Source: Pseudoalteromonas sp. NC201 (GTDB taxonomy: Bacteria; Pseudomonadota; Gammaproteobacteria; Enterobacterales; Alteromonadaceae). From it: a DNA stretch of 64,000 nt. Shown here piece after piece: positions 28,551 to 36,573 of the stretch. A program made the position numbers and the translations under genes. The notes beneath the pieces were generated by a model, which was not told the origin of the DNA, searched no databases, and worked only from the letters and a program-made list of their open reading frames with translations. Location: NCBI RefSeq assembly GCF_002850255.1, contig NZ_CP022522.1:1225001-1289000 (forward strand), written 5' to 3'. Within the stretch, counting starts at the first letter, position 1. Every line of letters starts with the position of its first letter.

Positions 28551-29489
28551 CTAAAACACGCGTTCTGGGTTGGTTGGTACGTCTTGCTGTTTTAGGGTCC
28601 ATTTCGCTATGTCTATTTTGCGCATAAACTTAACCTTTGGGTGCGATTTAGCGTAGTGAATAAAGTCGTCAAGTGCTTTTACGCGTGCAGGGCTGCCTGC
28701 GAGTCTGTCGTGTGCACTAATAGACATCATGCGGCGCTGGGATTTTCCTTCTTCATAAAGCACATCAAACTCGTCCTTTAACTCTTGCAAATAGGCTTTT
28801 GCTGTCATTGCGGAGCTGCCGCCATAGCGCACGATATCGTTGTTTCTAAAGGTGTAGGGGACAACAACGAAAGGCTTGCCATTGACCGGTGTTAACGAAG
28901 GCTCATCCCGAGATAAGTCATCAATATGATAGACAAAACCAAGGGACTGCAAAATAGTTAGAGTTTGCTGTGAATGGCGCATCCAAAATGCGTTAAAGCC
29001 TTTTGGCCTTTGCCCGGTGATCTTTTCAAGCACATCTGCACTGTGAATATAAGATGCACGTTCTTCTTCGGGTGTCATCGAGTATTGTGGTGTCCAGTTT
29101 TGTCCATGACCTGAAATTTCATGCCCTTTTTCTGCCACCATTTTGGCAAGTTTAGGATTAAGCTCTGCAGCTTTTCCTACCATGTGGGACGTCACTTTGA
29201 TGTTGTGCTTATCCCAAAGCTTAAGCAATCGTGGGATCCCTTCATTCATGCCATACTGATACCAAGTAGGAGCGACGGTGTCGGGGTAGCCCGCTTCTTG
29301 CTGAGGAAATGGCCCAGGATCGCTTGGGTCTTGCGCGGTTGCTTCAAACTGCATGGAGATAGAGATCACCAATTGAGCATCATCAGGCCAGTAATGGCCA
29401 GACTCTATTTCAGCGCCGTGGGCTGTGCCTGCAAGCAGGGCAGTTGCTGTTAGTAGCGCTCGAATACTTGTGGTCAACGTGGTACGCAT
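28551..29489 (-). CDS. Secreted polysaccharide deacetylase-like hydrolase (NodB fold)
   Basis: This 312-residue protein has a signal peptide (about 1-25, ending GTAHG). The NodB-type barrel shows VTSHMVGKAAELNPKLAKMVAEKGHEISGHGQNW, in which the His pair of GHEISGHG occupies the metal-ligand position of carbohydrate esterase family 4. The first Asp motif is degenerate (ISISMQFEAT), which is more like the allantoinase/PuuE-type branch than chitin deacetylases. The substrate may therefore be a small amide, not a polysaccharide. Its stop and start spacing (2 bp to the PEBP gene) shows it belongs to the operon. Confidence 0.82.
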   Translation of the reverse strand: MRTTLTTSIRALLTATALLAGTAHGAEIESGHYWPDDAQLVISISMQFEATAQDPSDPGPFPQQEAGYPDTVAPTWYQYGMNEGIPRLLKLWDKHNIKVTSHMVGKAAELNPKLAKMVAEKGHEISGHGQNWTPQYSMTPEEERASYIHSADVLEKITGQRPKGFNAFWMRHSQQTLTILQSLGFVYHIDDLSRDEPSLTPVNGKPFVVVPYTFRNNDIVRYGGSSAMTAKAYLQELKDEFDVLYEEGKSQRRMMSISAHDRLAGSPARVKALDDFIHYAKSHPKVKFMRKIDIAKWTLKQQDVPTNPERVF

Positions 29490-29491
29490 GG

Positions 29492-30043
29492 TTATTCTCC
29501 TGCGGCTCTTGGGCCGGCATACACAGAAAGTGTTGCCTGCGCTAAGCTATGCTGGTGGATAAAAAATCCAGTAAGTGGTGCCGTTGCACCAGCTGGCACG
29601 GGGAGTGTATCTACATCTAGTGCATGCACGGTAAAGGTGTATTTATGTTTGCGGCCAATAGGCGGGCACGGGCCAAAGTACCCAGGCTTTCCTAAATCCG
29701 TATTACCTTCAATGGCTTGGCTTGGTAAAGTTTCTGCAAGCCGAGTCGTGTCTTTGGGCAAGTTATACACTTGCCAGTGCCAAAATCCGCTGCCGGTTGG
29801 CGCGTCTTGATCGTAAAACGTCACCGCAAAGCTCTTGGTTTGTTTAGGTGCATTTGACCAAACTAAGGTTGGCCGTGTGCTGTTTCCCTCGCAGCCAAAT
29901 TGATCCCAGTATTGAAATGGTCGAATAGATTTTTCGGCAACAAGATCTGGGCTTTCTAGTGTAAACTCAGGTGCTGAAATTGCATTGGTTGCACCGAGTA
30001 ATGCCATAGAGGCTAGGGATAAATGCAGTAATAATGGCTTCAT
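29492..30043 (-). CDS. YbhB/YbcL-type (PEBP) periplasmic protein
   Basis: This 183-residue protein has a signal peptide (about 1-23). The phosphatidylethanolamine-binding-protein fold is indicated by STRPTLVWSNAPKQTKSFAVTFYDQDAPTGSGFWHWQVYNLP, the classic DxDxP/GxxHW pocket region, and GYFGPCPPIGRKHKYTFTVHALD. Family members bind small anionic ligands. Its ATG overlaps the ene-reductase gene stop (ATGA). Function in this operon is unknown. Confidence 0.9.
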   Translation of the reverse strand: MKPLLLHLSLASMALLGATNAISAPEFTLESPDLVAEKSIRPFQYWDQFGCEGNSTRPTLVWSNAPKQTKSFAVTFYDQDAPTGSGFWHWQVYNLPKDTTRLAETLPSQAIEGNTDLGKPGYFGPCPPIGRKHKYTFTVHALDVDTLPVPAGATAPLTGFFIHQHSLAQATLSVYAGPRAAGE

Positions 30044-31161
30044 ATTGCACCTTTTGCTCTTAATTGTTGGAAATCTGCATAGTCGGTGTAGCCTTGCTCG
30101 CTACCACCAAACAAAGGCGCATCAGGGTTGATTGGACTCAAAGGCAATTGATGAGTTAGGCGGTATACGAGATCTGGGTTGGAGATAAACTTGCGACCAA
30201 AAGCCACAAAGTCGACTAGGCCTTGTTCAATAAGGGCTTCGGCTTGCTCTGGCTCGTAATTTCCCGCCACAATAATGGCGCCGTGGAATTTTCTTCTTAG
30301 TGCTTGCCTAAAACTCTCCGTCACGACCGGCGCATCATCCCAGTCCGCTTCTGCTAAGTGCACATAGGCAATGCCTAAGCGGTTAAAGTGCTCCGCGGCG
30401 AGCAAAATAGTATCAATGGCTTCTTCGTCTTGCATGCCACGTTGGGTAATAAAAGGCGCTAACCGGATCCCTACTTTTTCAGGCCCAATTGCTTGGCTAA
30501 TCGCAGTGATAACTTCAACCGCAAAGCGAATTCGGTTTTCCTTCGAGCCACCATATTGATCATGGCGTTGATTAGAGCTGCGGCGTAAAAACTGGTCGAT
30601 TAAGTAGCCATTACCAGCGTGGATCTCGACGCCATTAAACCCCGCCATCATGGCATTCTCAGCCGCATGGACATAATCTTCGACTATGCTCTGTATTTCT
30701 TGGGTTGCCAGTGCACGTGGTGTTGGGCAATCGACCATTTCACCCACTCCTTTTTCGTTGACCACCCACACTTGTGCGTCGGGCGCCAGTGCTGAGGGGG
30801 CGACGGGTTGGCCATCTTCATGAAAAGTGGAGTGAGACATACGACCAACATGCCAAAGCTGACAGAAAATACGGCCACCTTTTTGCTGGACTGCATGGGT
30901 GATTTCTTTCCATCCAGCAACCTGCGAAGCAGTATAAATTCCGGGAGTAAATGAATATCCTTTGCCCTGACAAGAGATTTGTGTGGCTTCACTAATGATA
31001 AGCCCTGCCGAAGCGCGTTGGGCGTAGTACTTTGCCATCAACTGGTTTGGAATATCTCCCGGTTGTGTTGTTCGAGAGCGGGTCATTGGTGCCATCAAAA
31101 TGCGGTTTGGTAAGATTAAATTACCGAGTTTTTTCTGCGTAAATAACAATGGATCAGACAT
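30040..31161 (-). CDS. Old yellow enzyme-type alkene reductase (NemA-like)
   Basis: This 373-residue FMN-dependent ene-reductase forms a single TIM barrel: NRILMAPMTRSRTTQPGDIPN at the N-terminus, FCQLWHVGRMSH, the substrate-binding pair in GFNGVEIHAGNGYLIDQFLR (His and Asn), GGSKENRIRF and FGRKFISNPDLVYRL at the C-terminus. It reduces activated C=C bonds with NAD(P)H. It lies 13 bp downstream of the VOC gene and is coupled to the PEBP gene. Divergent LysR control is probable, as for many nemA-like genes that respond to electrophiles. Confidence 0.95.
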   Translation of the reverse strand: MSDPLLFTQKKLGNLILPNRILMAPMTRSRTTQPGDIPNQLMAKYYAQRASAGLIISEATQISCQGKGYSFTPGIYTASQVAGWKEITHAVQQKGGRIFCQLWHVGRMSHSTFHEDGQPVAPSALAPDAQVWVVNEKGVGEMVDCPTPRALATQEIQSIVEDYVHAAENAMMAGFNGVEIHAGNGYLIDQFLRRSSNQRHDQYGGSKENRIRFAVEVITAISQAIGPEKVGIRLAPFITQRGMQDEEAIDTILLAAEHFNRLGIAYVHLAEADWDDAPVVTESFRQALRRKFHGAIIVAGNYEPEQAEALIEQGLVDFVAFGRKFISNPDLVYRLTHQLPLSPINPDAPLFGGSEQGYTDYADFQQLRAKGAI

Positions 31162-31174
31162 AGTATTCTCCTAA

Positions 31175-31594
31175 TTATTGGACAAGTGAGTTGATGTGGC
31201 GTGGGAACAGCACTTCAATTTTTAGAGATTCAGGTGCAAAGATAAAAACCTGATGCTCATTGCTAATAGGGACATCTCGTTCCACGTAACGAACGCCAAA
31301 ATGCTCTAGTCGGGCGATTAACCCGGGGTAATCGTCACCACGAAATGCAATATGATCTATGTTGCTAGTACTCATTCTTGTGTTTTGCACAGAACCAAGG
31401 TATTCAGCCTGTGCTTGGGTATGTGGTGATTGTTCAACCAGATGAATGAAAGGTTGCTGTTGGTCGCCATAAAACCACTTTCCTGGAAATGGAAAAGGTG
31501 GACGTAAGCCTTCTTTAAGCCTAAGCACTTGCTCAAAAAAGGTTGCCATTTTTGCCATGTCATGTGCTCTAAACAAAAAGTGATCTAACTGCAT
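31175..31594 (-). CDS. VOC-superfamily (glyoxalase/dioxygenase-like) protein
   Basis: This 139-residue protein has two VOC beta-alpha modules: LDHFLFRAHDMAKMATFFEQVLRL at the N-terminus and NIDHIAFRGDDYPGLIARLEHFGVRYVERDVP in the second half, with a final IFAPESLKIEVLF carrying the usual metal-binding Glu. It is the first gene of the operon, 112 bp from the divergent LysR gene. The reaction cannot be specified. Confidence 0.87.
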   Translation of the reverse strand: MQLDHFLFRAHDMAKMATFFEQVLRLKEGLRPPFPFPGKWFYGDQQQPFIHLVEQSPHTQAQAEYLGSVQNTRMSTSNIDHIAFRGDDYPGLIARLEHFGVRYVERDVPISNEHQVFIFAPESLKIEVLFPRHINSLVQ

Positions 31595-31706
31595 GGTGTG
31601 TTACCTCCATTGGTGTTAGCGATTTATGTGTTGAGAACAGTCTATTTGTTTATTAATATTTGATAATTGGCTTTTATATAAAATTACTTTTCATAAAAGG
31701 TGAATA

Positions 31707-32633
31707 ATGAAAAGCAAAGCAGACGATATGGCGCTTTTTGTTCAAGTGGTGCGCTCTGATGGCCTGGCTGCGGCAGGGCGAGTATTAGGGCTTTCTCCAG
31801 CGAGCATGACCGCACGGATCAATGCACTTGAAGCGCACTATAAAACCCGTTTACTTACTCGAAACACCAGAAGTATCAAACTGACAGAAGCGGGAGAGCG
31901 GTTTTATCAGGGCTGTGTGCGAGTCATTGAGGAGGTCGCGGCGGCGGAGGCACTACTGCAAGATGCCGATCCCGATTTGAGAGGCACACTCAAAATTGCA
32001 GCAAGCTCAGACTTTGGCCGTCAGTACGTGGTTCCCGCCGTTGCGGAGTTTGCCACGCAGCATCCACAGGTGGTGGTTAACTTGAGCTTAGGGGAGGGCT
32101 TGGTCAAATTAGTTGAGTCTGGCACTGATATCGCCATTCGTTATGGTAATTTAAATGATAGCAGTTTGATATCTCGGCCTTTGTTAAACAACCGCAGAAT
32201 GCTGGTGGCTGCCCCAAACTATCTCGAACGGTATGGTACACCAGATTGCTATCAAGCATTACAGCGTCATCGCTGCTTAGTACTGGAAAGAGCAGGACAG
32301 GCGCTAAACGATTGGTATTTTATCGACAGAGACACGCAAGCAACCATCATTGAAACCGTGCCTACCTGTTTAGTGAGTTCAGATGGAGAAGTATTGCGAA
32401 ACTGGGCTATTCAAGGGCTTGGGATCACCATTAAGTCATGGCTGGATGTTCACAAAGATATTAAAGCGGGGCGATTGGTAGAGTTGTTGCCAACTCAAAC
32501 ATTGGGATTTAGTCCAACGGACTCAGATAAAGTCGCGCTGCAAGCTATTTATCCATCTAGGCAGTTTCAACCTCGCCAAGTCAAAGCGTTTCTCACCTTT
32601 TTTAGCGAGTATTTACAACAAATACATGATTGA
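31707..32633 (+). CDS. LysR-family transcriptional regulator
   Basis: This 308-residue regulator has an N-terminal winged helix-turn-helix (AAAGRVLGLSPASMTARINALEAHYKTRLLTRNTRSIKLTEAG, about 17-60) and a C-terminal periplasmic-binding-like effector domain (about 90-300; LRGTLKIAASSDFGRQYV, GTDIAIRYGNLNDSSLISRPL). It is transcribed divergently from the five-gene operon ending at 28020, the normal arrangement for a LysR regulator of that operon. The 112-bp gap would hold the shared operator; I could not define a site with confidence. Confidence 0.95.
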   Translation: MKSKADDMALFVQVVRSDGLAAAGRVLGLSPASMTARINALEAHYKTRLLTRNTRSIKLTEAGERFYQGCVRVIEEVAAAEALLQDADPDLRGTLKIAASSDFGRQYVVPAVAEFATQHPQVVVNLSLGEGLVKLVESGTDIAIRYGNLNDSSLISRPLLNNRRMLVAAPNYLERYGTPDCYQALQRHRCLVLERAGQALNDWYFIDRDTQATIIETVPTCLVSSDGEVLRNWAIQGLGITIKSWLDVHKDIKAGRLVELLPTQTLGFSPTDSDKVALQAIYPSRQFQPRQVKAFLTFFSEYLQQIHD

Positions 32634-32729
32634 TTTTATTTCAATGAAGTCTAACGAATTAGCCGTGCGTAAGTGGTAAAGATATGCATAATAAACGCTC
32701 ATATTTAAACTAACTAAAGAGGTTCAAGG

Positions 32730-33347
32730 ATGGCAATTGGCAATATTAAACACGTAATTTTTGACGTCGGTAACGTATTTGTGAGGTGGTCACCAGAGGA
32801 GATAGTTCGGCTTACCTTTGGCAACCAATGCGACGTTGAGAGTCTAGCTAAGCAGCTGTTCCACAGTGAGATTTGGTTTGCGATTAATCGAGGCGAACTG
32901 ACAGAAGCAGACACCAAGGACGCTTTTATACGAACCTGTCACTTAACCTCTGAGCAAGCTGACGAACTGTTCTTTTATATCAAAGAATCGCTGATCCCAC
33001 TTTATGGCACGCTTTCACTGATGCAGCGCCTAAAGGCGGCTGGATATAGTGCTTATGCCCTGACCGATAATGTGCACGAGATTGTGAGCCACCTAAAAGC
33101 GCGTCATACTTTCTGGCAACACTTTGACGGAGAAATTATTTCTGCTGAGCTTGGATGCATGAAGCCCGGCAAAGCTATTTTTACTCACTTACTGGAGCGC
33201 TACCAACTAGCGGCAGATGACTGTGTTTTTCTTGATGATGTCTTAGCGAATGTTGAAGGTGCAAAGCAGGTCGGATTACATGGCATTCAGTTCTTTAATG
33301 CGGCTCAAGCTGAACGCGAGTTACGTGAGCTAGGATTAGTGTTTTAA
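32730..33347 (+). CDS. HAD-family phosphatase (YihX-like)
   Basis: This 205-residue haloacid dehalogenase-fold enzyme shows motif I HVIFDVGNVFVRW (nucleophile Asp11, with the second Asp replaced by Asn of GNV, as in YihX), a helical cap (about 20-80), motif II YALTDNVHEI, motif III Lys in ELGCMKPGKAIF and motif IV CVFLDDVLANVEGA. YihX-like enzymes hydrolyse sugar phosphates such as alpha-D-glucose 1-phosphate. It is monocistronic, with AAAGAGG 12 bp before its ATG. Confidence 0.88.
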   Translation: MAIGNIKHVIFDVGNVFVRWSPEEIVRLTFGNQCDVESLAKQLFHSEIWFAINRGELTEADTKDAFIRTCHLTSEQADELFFYIKESLIPLYGTLSLMQRLKAAGYSAYALTDNVHEIVSHLKARHTFWQHFDGEIISAELGCMKPGKAIFTHLLERYQLAADDCVFLDDVLANVEGAKQVGLHGIQFFNAAQAERELRELGLVF

Positions 33348-33362
33348 GTAGGTCGAGACTCC

Positions 33363-33386
33363 AAAATAGGCCCAAGTACGGGCCTA
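33363..33386 (-). terminator. Terminator between the HAD gene and the Cys-rich peptide genes
   Basis: TAGGCCC (33367-33373) and GGGCCTA (33380-33386) form a 7-bp GC-rich stem. On the minus strand it is followed by TTTT (33363-33366), making it a short-tailed terminator for the peptide genes. On the plus strand it lacks a T-run. Confidence 0.6.
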
Positions 33387-33393
33387 AAAAGAA

Positions 33394-33606
33394 TTAATCG
33401 CACATATACTGTCTATTTGTGAAAGCACAGTCGTGATCACCGTAACAAGAGATAGCACCTGTACGACAATCGTGGCGGTTAGTCGGTACACAGTCCAAAT
33501 CAGTCAAACGGTTTACACCACCACCAATTTGGGGGGTTGCTTGTGGTGCAATAGCTTGAGCATTGTTTAAGTTTTTAAGCGGCTTTTTATTCAGTTTAAT
33601 TTTCAT
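33394..33606 (-). CDS. RiPP precursor-like Cys-rich peptide 1
   Basis: This 70-residue peptide has a basic leader, MKIKLNKKPLKNLNNAQAI, ending in a double/triple glycine (IGGG) near residue 30, then a core with five Cys (spacings 7, 6, 5 and 8) rich in Asn, Asp and Arg. The leader pattern KLNKKxLKxLN...GG is used by precursor peptides of ribosomally made natural products. An AAAGGAA site precedes the ATG. No modification or export enzyme is encoded beside it. A second peptide of the same design is encoded 32 bp upstream. The final product, if any, is unknown. Confidence 0.7.
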   Translation of the reverse strand: MKIKLNKKPLKNLNNAQAIAPQATPQIGGGVNRLTDLDCVPTNRHDCRTGAISCYGDHDCAFTNRQYMCD

Positions 33607-33638
33607 TTTTCATTTCCTTTGGGTGGTAAGAAAGCGTA

Positions 33639-33821
33639 TTAACAGCGAAGAGAGCCACAGTTATAGCAAGAACCAAATGCTTTCGTGTTGCATAACTCGG
33701 TTATTTCTCTGTCACAACCCGCGGTTAAATAACCTCCCGCGATGTTTGGTGTTTGGGCTTTTTCCAAGCCTGCAGTATGGTTCAGTTGTTTTATCTTTCT
33801 TTTTGTTAGAGTTAATTTCAT
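33639..33821 (-). CDS. RiPP precursor-like Cys-rich peptide 2
   Basis: This 60-residue peptide starts MKLTLTKRKIKQLNHTAG and reaches a double-Gly end (NIAGG) near residue 30. The core has five Cys (spacings 7, 7, 2 and 4) and ends SCYNCGSLRC. I start at 33821, where AAGGAAAATAAG precedes the ATG; an upstream ATG at 33890 lacks both leader similarity and a ribosome site. The leader clearly resembles that of the peptide encoded downstream, while the cores differ, a pattern expected for precursor families. Confidence 0.7.
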   Translation of the reverse strand: MKLTLTKRKIKQLNHTAGLEKAQTPNIAGGYLTAGCDREITELCNTKAFGSCYNCGSLRC

Positions 33822-34118
33822 CTTATTTTCCTTATTGTGAAAGCTTGAATTGTCGTACAAAAAACAAACTACATTATTGACTGTACCCAACGTAAATTAT
33901 TTGTCAAATATGTTTTTTAAAGGTTAAATTTGTGTTTTTCTCAATTGCCTTATTTCAACCCTGTGTAACTTCAATGCTCGATGACAAGCTGCTTTTTAGC
34001 CTTGAGTGCAGTAACTATGGTGTAACGTAAATTTGCACTGTCAGTCGCCCAACGCATCGATATTGTTTGGTCTTTTTAATCATGCAACACTGCAACATGA
34101 GAATAATTAAAAAACGGG

Positions 34119-35867
34119 ATGAAGATGCGTAAATTAACAGCCTTGGTGTGGACTTGCTCTGTTTCCTTATGTACGGGTGTTGCGTTTGGTAACACGGCGC
34201 AAGCTGACGAGTCACCAATATTTAGTTCTAAAGCCACGGCACAGCCAATATGGGCTGAACACGGCATGGTATCTAGCCAAGAGGCACTTGCTAGTCAGGT
34301 TGGTGTAGAGATTTTAAAGCAAGGTGGCAATGCCGTTGATGCGGCTGTTGCAGTAGGTTTTAGTCTTGCCGTGACTTTGCCAAGGGCCGGAAATATCGGC
34401 GGTGGTGGCTTTATGCTAGTGCATCTGGCAAAAGAGAATAAAACCATTGCGATTGATTATCGCGAAATGGCGCCGAGCCGTGCGCACAAAGACATCTTTA
34501 TTGATGAAAACGGCGAGGTAAACCCAAAGCTAAGCCTTCAGCACGGCCTTGCCGTGGGGGTTCCCGGAACTGTTATGGGGATGGAGTTAGGACTCGAAAA
34601 ATACGGCACCATGACACTTAGCCAAGTTATTCAGCCTGCAATAAAATTGGCGCGTGATGGCATTAAAGTGACCTCTGATTTAGCTAATTCGCTTTCTCAT
34701 AATTACATTAAAGAACGAATGCTCGATGTACCGGCGTCTAAGGCCGTGTTTTATAAAAAAGATGGTAGCAGCTATAAGCCAAATGAATGGCTGGTGCAGG
34801 CTGACTTGGCTCACTCTTTGGAACTTGTTGCCGAAAAAGGCAGTGCAGGCTTTTATCAGGGCGAGACAGCAAAGAAAATTGTTGCTGCGGTAGAAGCAGC
34901 AGGTGGCATTATGTCGCTGGATGATTTAAAAGGCTACAAAGCGGTAGAGCGTGAACCAGTAAAAGGTACATATCGCGGCTACGACATCGTTTCTATGCCG
35001 CCTCCTTCATCTGGTGGTGTGCATATCATAGAGATGCTCAACATGCTGGAGCAATACCCTATTGGTGAGCTTGGGCATAATAGCGCTGCTACCGTCCATT
35101 TAATGGCTGAGGTCATGAAGCGTGCGTATGCTGACCGCAGCGAATATTTGGGCGACCCTGACTTCTACGACGTACCCGTTAAAGCATTGGTGGATAAGCA
35201 ATATGCAAAGCAGCGTAGTAAACAAATTAATGCAGACAAAGCGACGCCAAGCCGCGAGATTAAGCCCGGTAAATTATTACCTTATGAGAGTAACCAAACC
35301 ACGCATTATTCTGTGGTAGATAAGTGGGGCAATGCGGTGAGTAACACTTACACGCTCAATTTTAGCTATGGCTCAGGTATTGTCGCGGCTGGCACTGGCA
35401 TTCTACTTAACAACGAAATGGATGATTTCTCGGCAAAGCCCGGCACACCAAACGGTTTTGGCTTGGTTGGTGGAGAAGCTAACGCCGTTGAAGGCAAGAA
35501 GCGCCCGCTGAGCTCAATGACACCCACGATTGTAATGAAAGAGGGTAAACCCTTTTTGGTAACGGGTAGCCCTGGTGGCTCACGTATTATCACCACCACG
35601 CTGCAAATCATTATGAATGTTATTGATCATGGCTTAAACATTGCTGAAGCAACCATGGCTCCGCGTATTCACCACCAATGGTTACCAGATGAAATTCGTA
35701 TTGAACGTAGCTTAAATGTGGATACTCGACGTCTACTAGAAAACAAAGGACACACACTTTCAGAGCAGAATGCGATGGGCTCAACCCAGTCAATCATGCT
35801 TACCGATAAAGGTCTATTTGGCTCCTCAGATCCAAGGCGTGCAGATAGCGCTGCGGTGGGGTACTAA
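34119..35867 (+). CDS. ggt: Gamma-glutamyltransferase
   Basis: This 582-residue periplasmic enzyme has a signal peptide (about 1-29). It is made as a proenzyme and cleaves itself before the nucleophile Thr394, the first Thr of NQTTHYSVVDKWGNAVS. Other active-site parts are PLSSMTPTIV, GSPGGSRIITT and HHQWLPDE. Similarity to E. coli Ggt (580 residues) runs over the full length, including the C-terminal AMGSTQSIM and SDPRRADSAAVGY. It hydrolyses or transfers the gamma-glutamyl group of glutathione. ATG at 34119 has only a weak ribosome site; a second ATG two codons later is possible. Its stop codon merges with a repeat element. Confidence 0.96.
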   Translation: MKMRKLTALVWTCSVSLCTGVAFGNTAQADESPIFSSKATAQPIWAEHGMVSSQEALASQVGVEILKQGGNAVDAAVAVGFSLAVTLPRAGNIGGGGFMLVHLAKENKTIAIDYREMAPSRAHKDIFIDENGEVNPKLSLQHGLAVGVPGTVMGMELGLEKYGTMTLSQVIQPAIKLARDGIKVTSDLANSLSHNYIKERMLDVPASKAVFYKKDGSSYKPNEWLVQADLAHSLELVAEKGSAGFYQGETAKKIVAAVEAAGGIMSLDDLKGYKAVEREPVKGTYRGYDIVSMPPPSSGGVHIIEMLNMLEQYPIGELGHNSAATVHLMAEVMKRAYADRSEYLGDPDFYDVPVKALVDKQYAKQRSKQINADKATPSREIKPGKLLPYESNQTTHYSVVDKWGNAVSNTYTLNFSYGSGIVAAGTGILLNNEMDDFSAKPGTPNGFGLVGGEANAVEGKKRPLSSMTPTIVMKEGKPFLVTGSPGGSRIITTTLQIIMNVIDHGLNIAEATMAPRIHHQWLPDEIRIERSLNVDTRRLLENKGHTLSEQNAMGSTQSIMLTDKGLFGSSDPRRADSAAVGY

Positions 35868-36028
35868 TACCAATTGAATTAATTCTCTAATAAATTTGAA
35901 GGGTGAAATAGCATATTAGCTTCGTTAAAAATTTCTCATTTAGAACAACTAAATAGCAAAATTTTTGCCTTGCTACTAAAGCTATTTCCCCGCTTCAAGA
36001 TAGATCATTTACTTAATACAACTGGTAT
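35865..36028. repeat. Imperfect palindromic intergenic element starting TAATACCAATT
   Basis: The element begins with the ggt stop codon (TAATACCAATTGAATTAA) and ends AACTGGTATAA. The outer about 50 bp on each side form an imperfect inverted repeat, including GTGAAATAGC (left) opposite GCTATTTCCC (right). Inner arms TAGCTTCGTTAAAAATTTCTCATT contribute further secondary structure. The motif also occurs at 9411 and 10922-10957. Confidence 0.6.
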
Positions 36029-36093
36029 AATATCCTGATTTCCATTGAGTCTTAAGTGTAATTCAAATCGAGTAGGGGCGAGATGCCCCTTTT

Positions 36094-36567
36094 CTATGCG
36101 CTTTCTTTGATTAAATACTCTGGCAGTGGCCAATTCATGACGATGACTTCGCCTTGCCAAGTTTCAATCGTCAGCCAAACCTTGTCGTCTTTTGATAATG
36201 TTTTCTTTGCTAAAGCATGTACGTGTTGACCGTGTTTTGTGCCGTGAAGGATCCCGAGCTCATGCTTCATAAGCTGTGCAAGTGGCATCGCGTTGGGGCC
36301 GATATTGAGATAGCCTTGGCGCACAGATTCAACGTCACCTTTATTGAACAGTAGTAAGAAGTCTTTGACGTATAAGTTATCGTGGATGTATGGCGGCTTG
36401 TCGTCAAAAGGCATTGGTGTAATGCTGTACTTTCCAAGTGTTTGCTCCGCCAATGGAGCGGGAAATTCTGGATGTAATGATTGATAATAAAACCAAGCTG
36501 GCAATACCAGCAATAGAGCATTTAACCAATATTTATTGTGTTGTATAAAGCGTTTGACTGCATTCAT
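36094..36567 (-). CDS. Conserved membrane-anchored protein of unknown function, PepSY partner
   Basis: I do not recognise this 157-residue protein. One N-terminal hydrophobic helix (about 13-30, YWLNALLLVLPAWFYY) anchors it and the rest is probably periplasmic (ALAKKTLSKDDKVWLTIETWQGEVIVMNWPLP at the end). It starts 6 bp after the PepSY gene stop and should be co-transcribed with it. The context, next to a TonB receptor with a Fur box, suggests a role in iron or siderophore handling; that is an inference. Confidence 0.7.
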   Translation of the reverse strand: MNAVKRFIQHNKYWLNALLLVLPAWFYYQSLHPEFPAPLAEQTLGKYSITPMPFDDKPPYIHDNLYVKDFLLLFNKGDVESVRQGYLNIGPNAMPLAQLMKHELGILHGTKHGQHVHALAKKTLSKDDKVWLTIETWQGEVIVMNWPLPEYLIKESA

Positions 36568-36573
36568 GGCGAT

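Noticed and set aside
33394..35867. ggt as processing enzyme of the Cys-rich peptides
   Set aside because: It is on the other strand, is a standard gamma-glutamyltransferase with high similarity to E. coli Ggt, and does not process Gly-Gly leaders.
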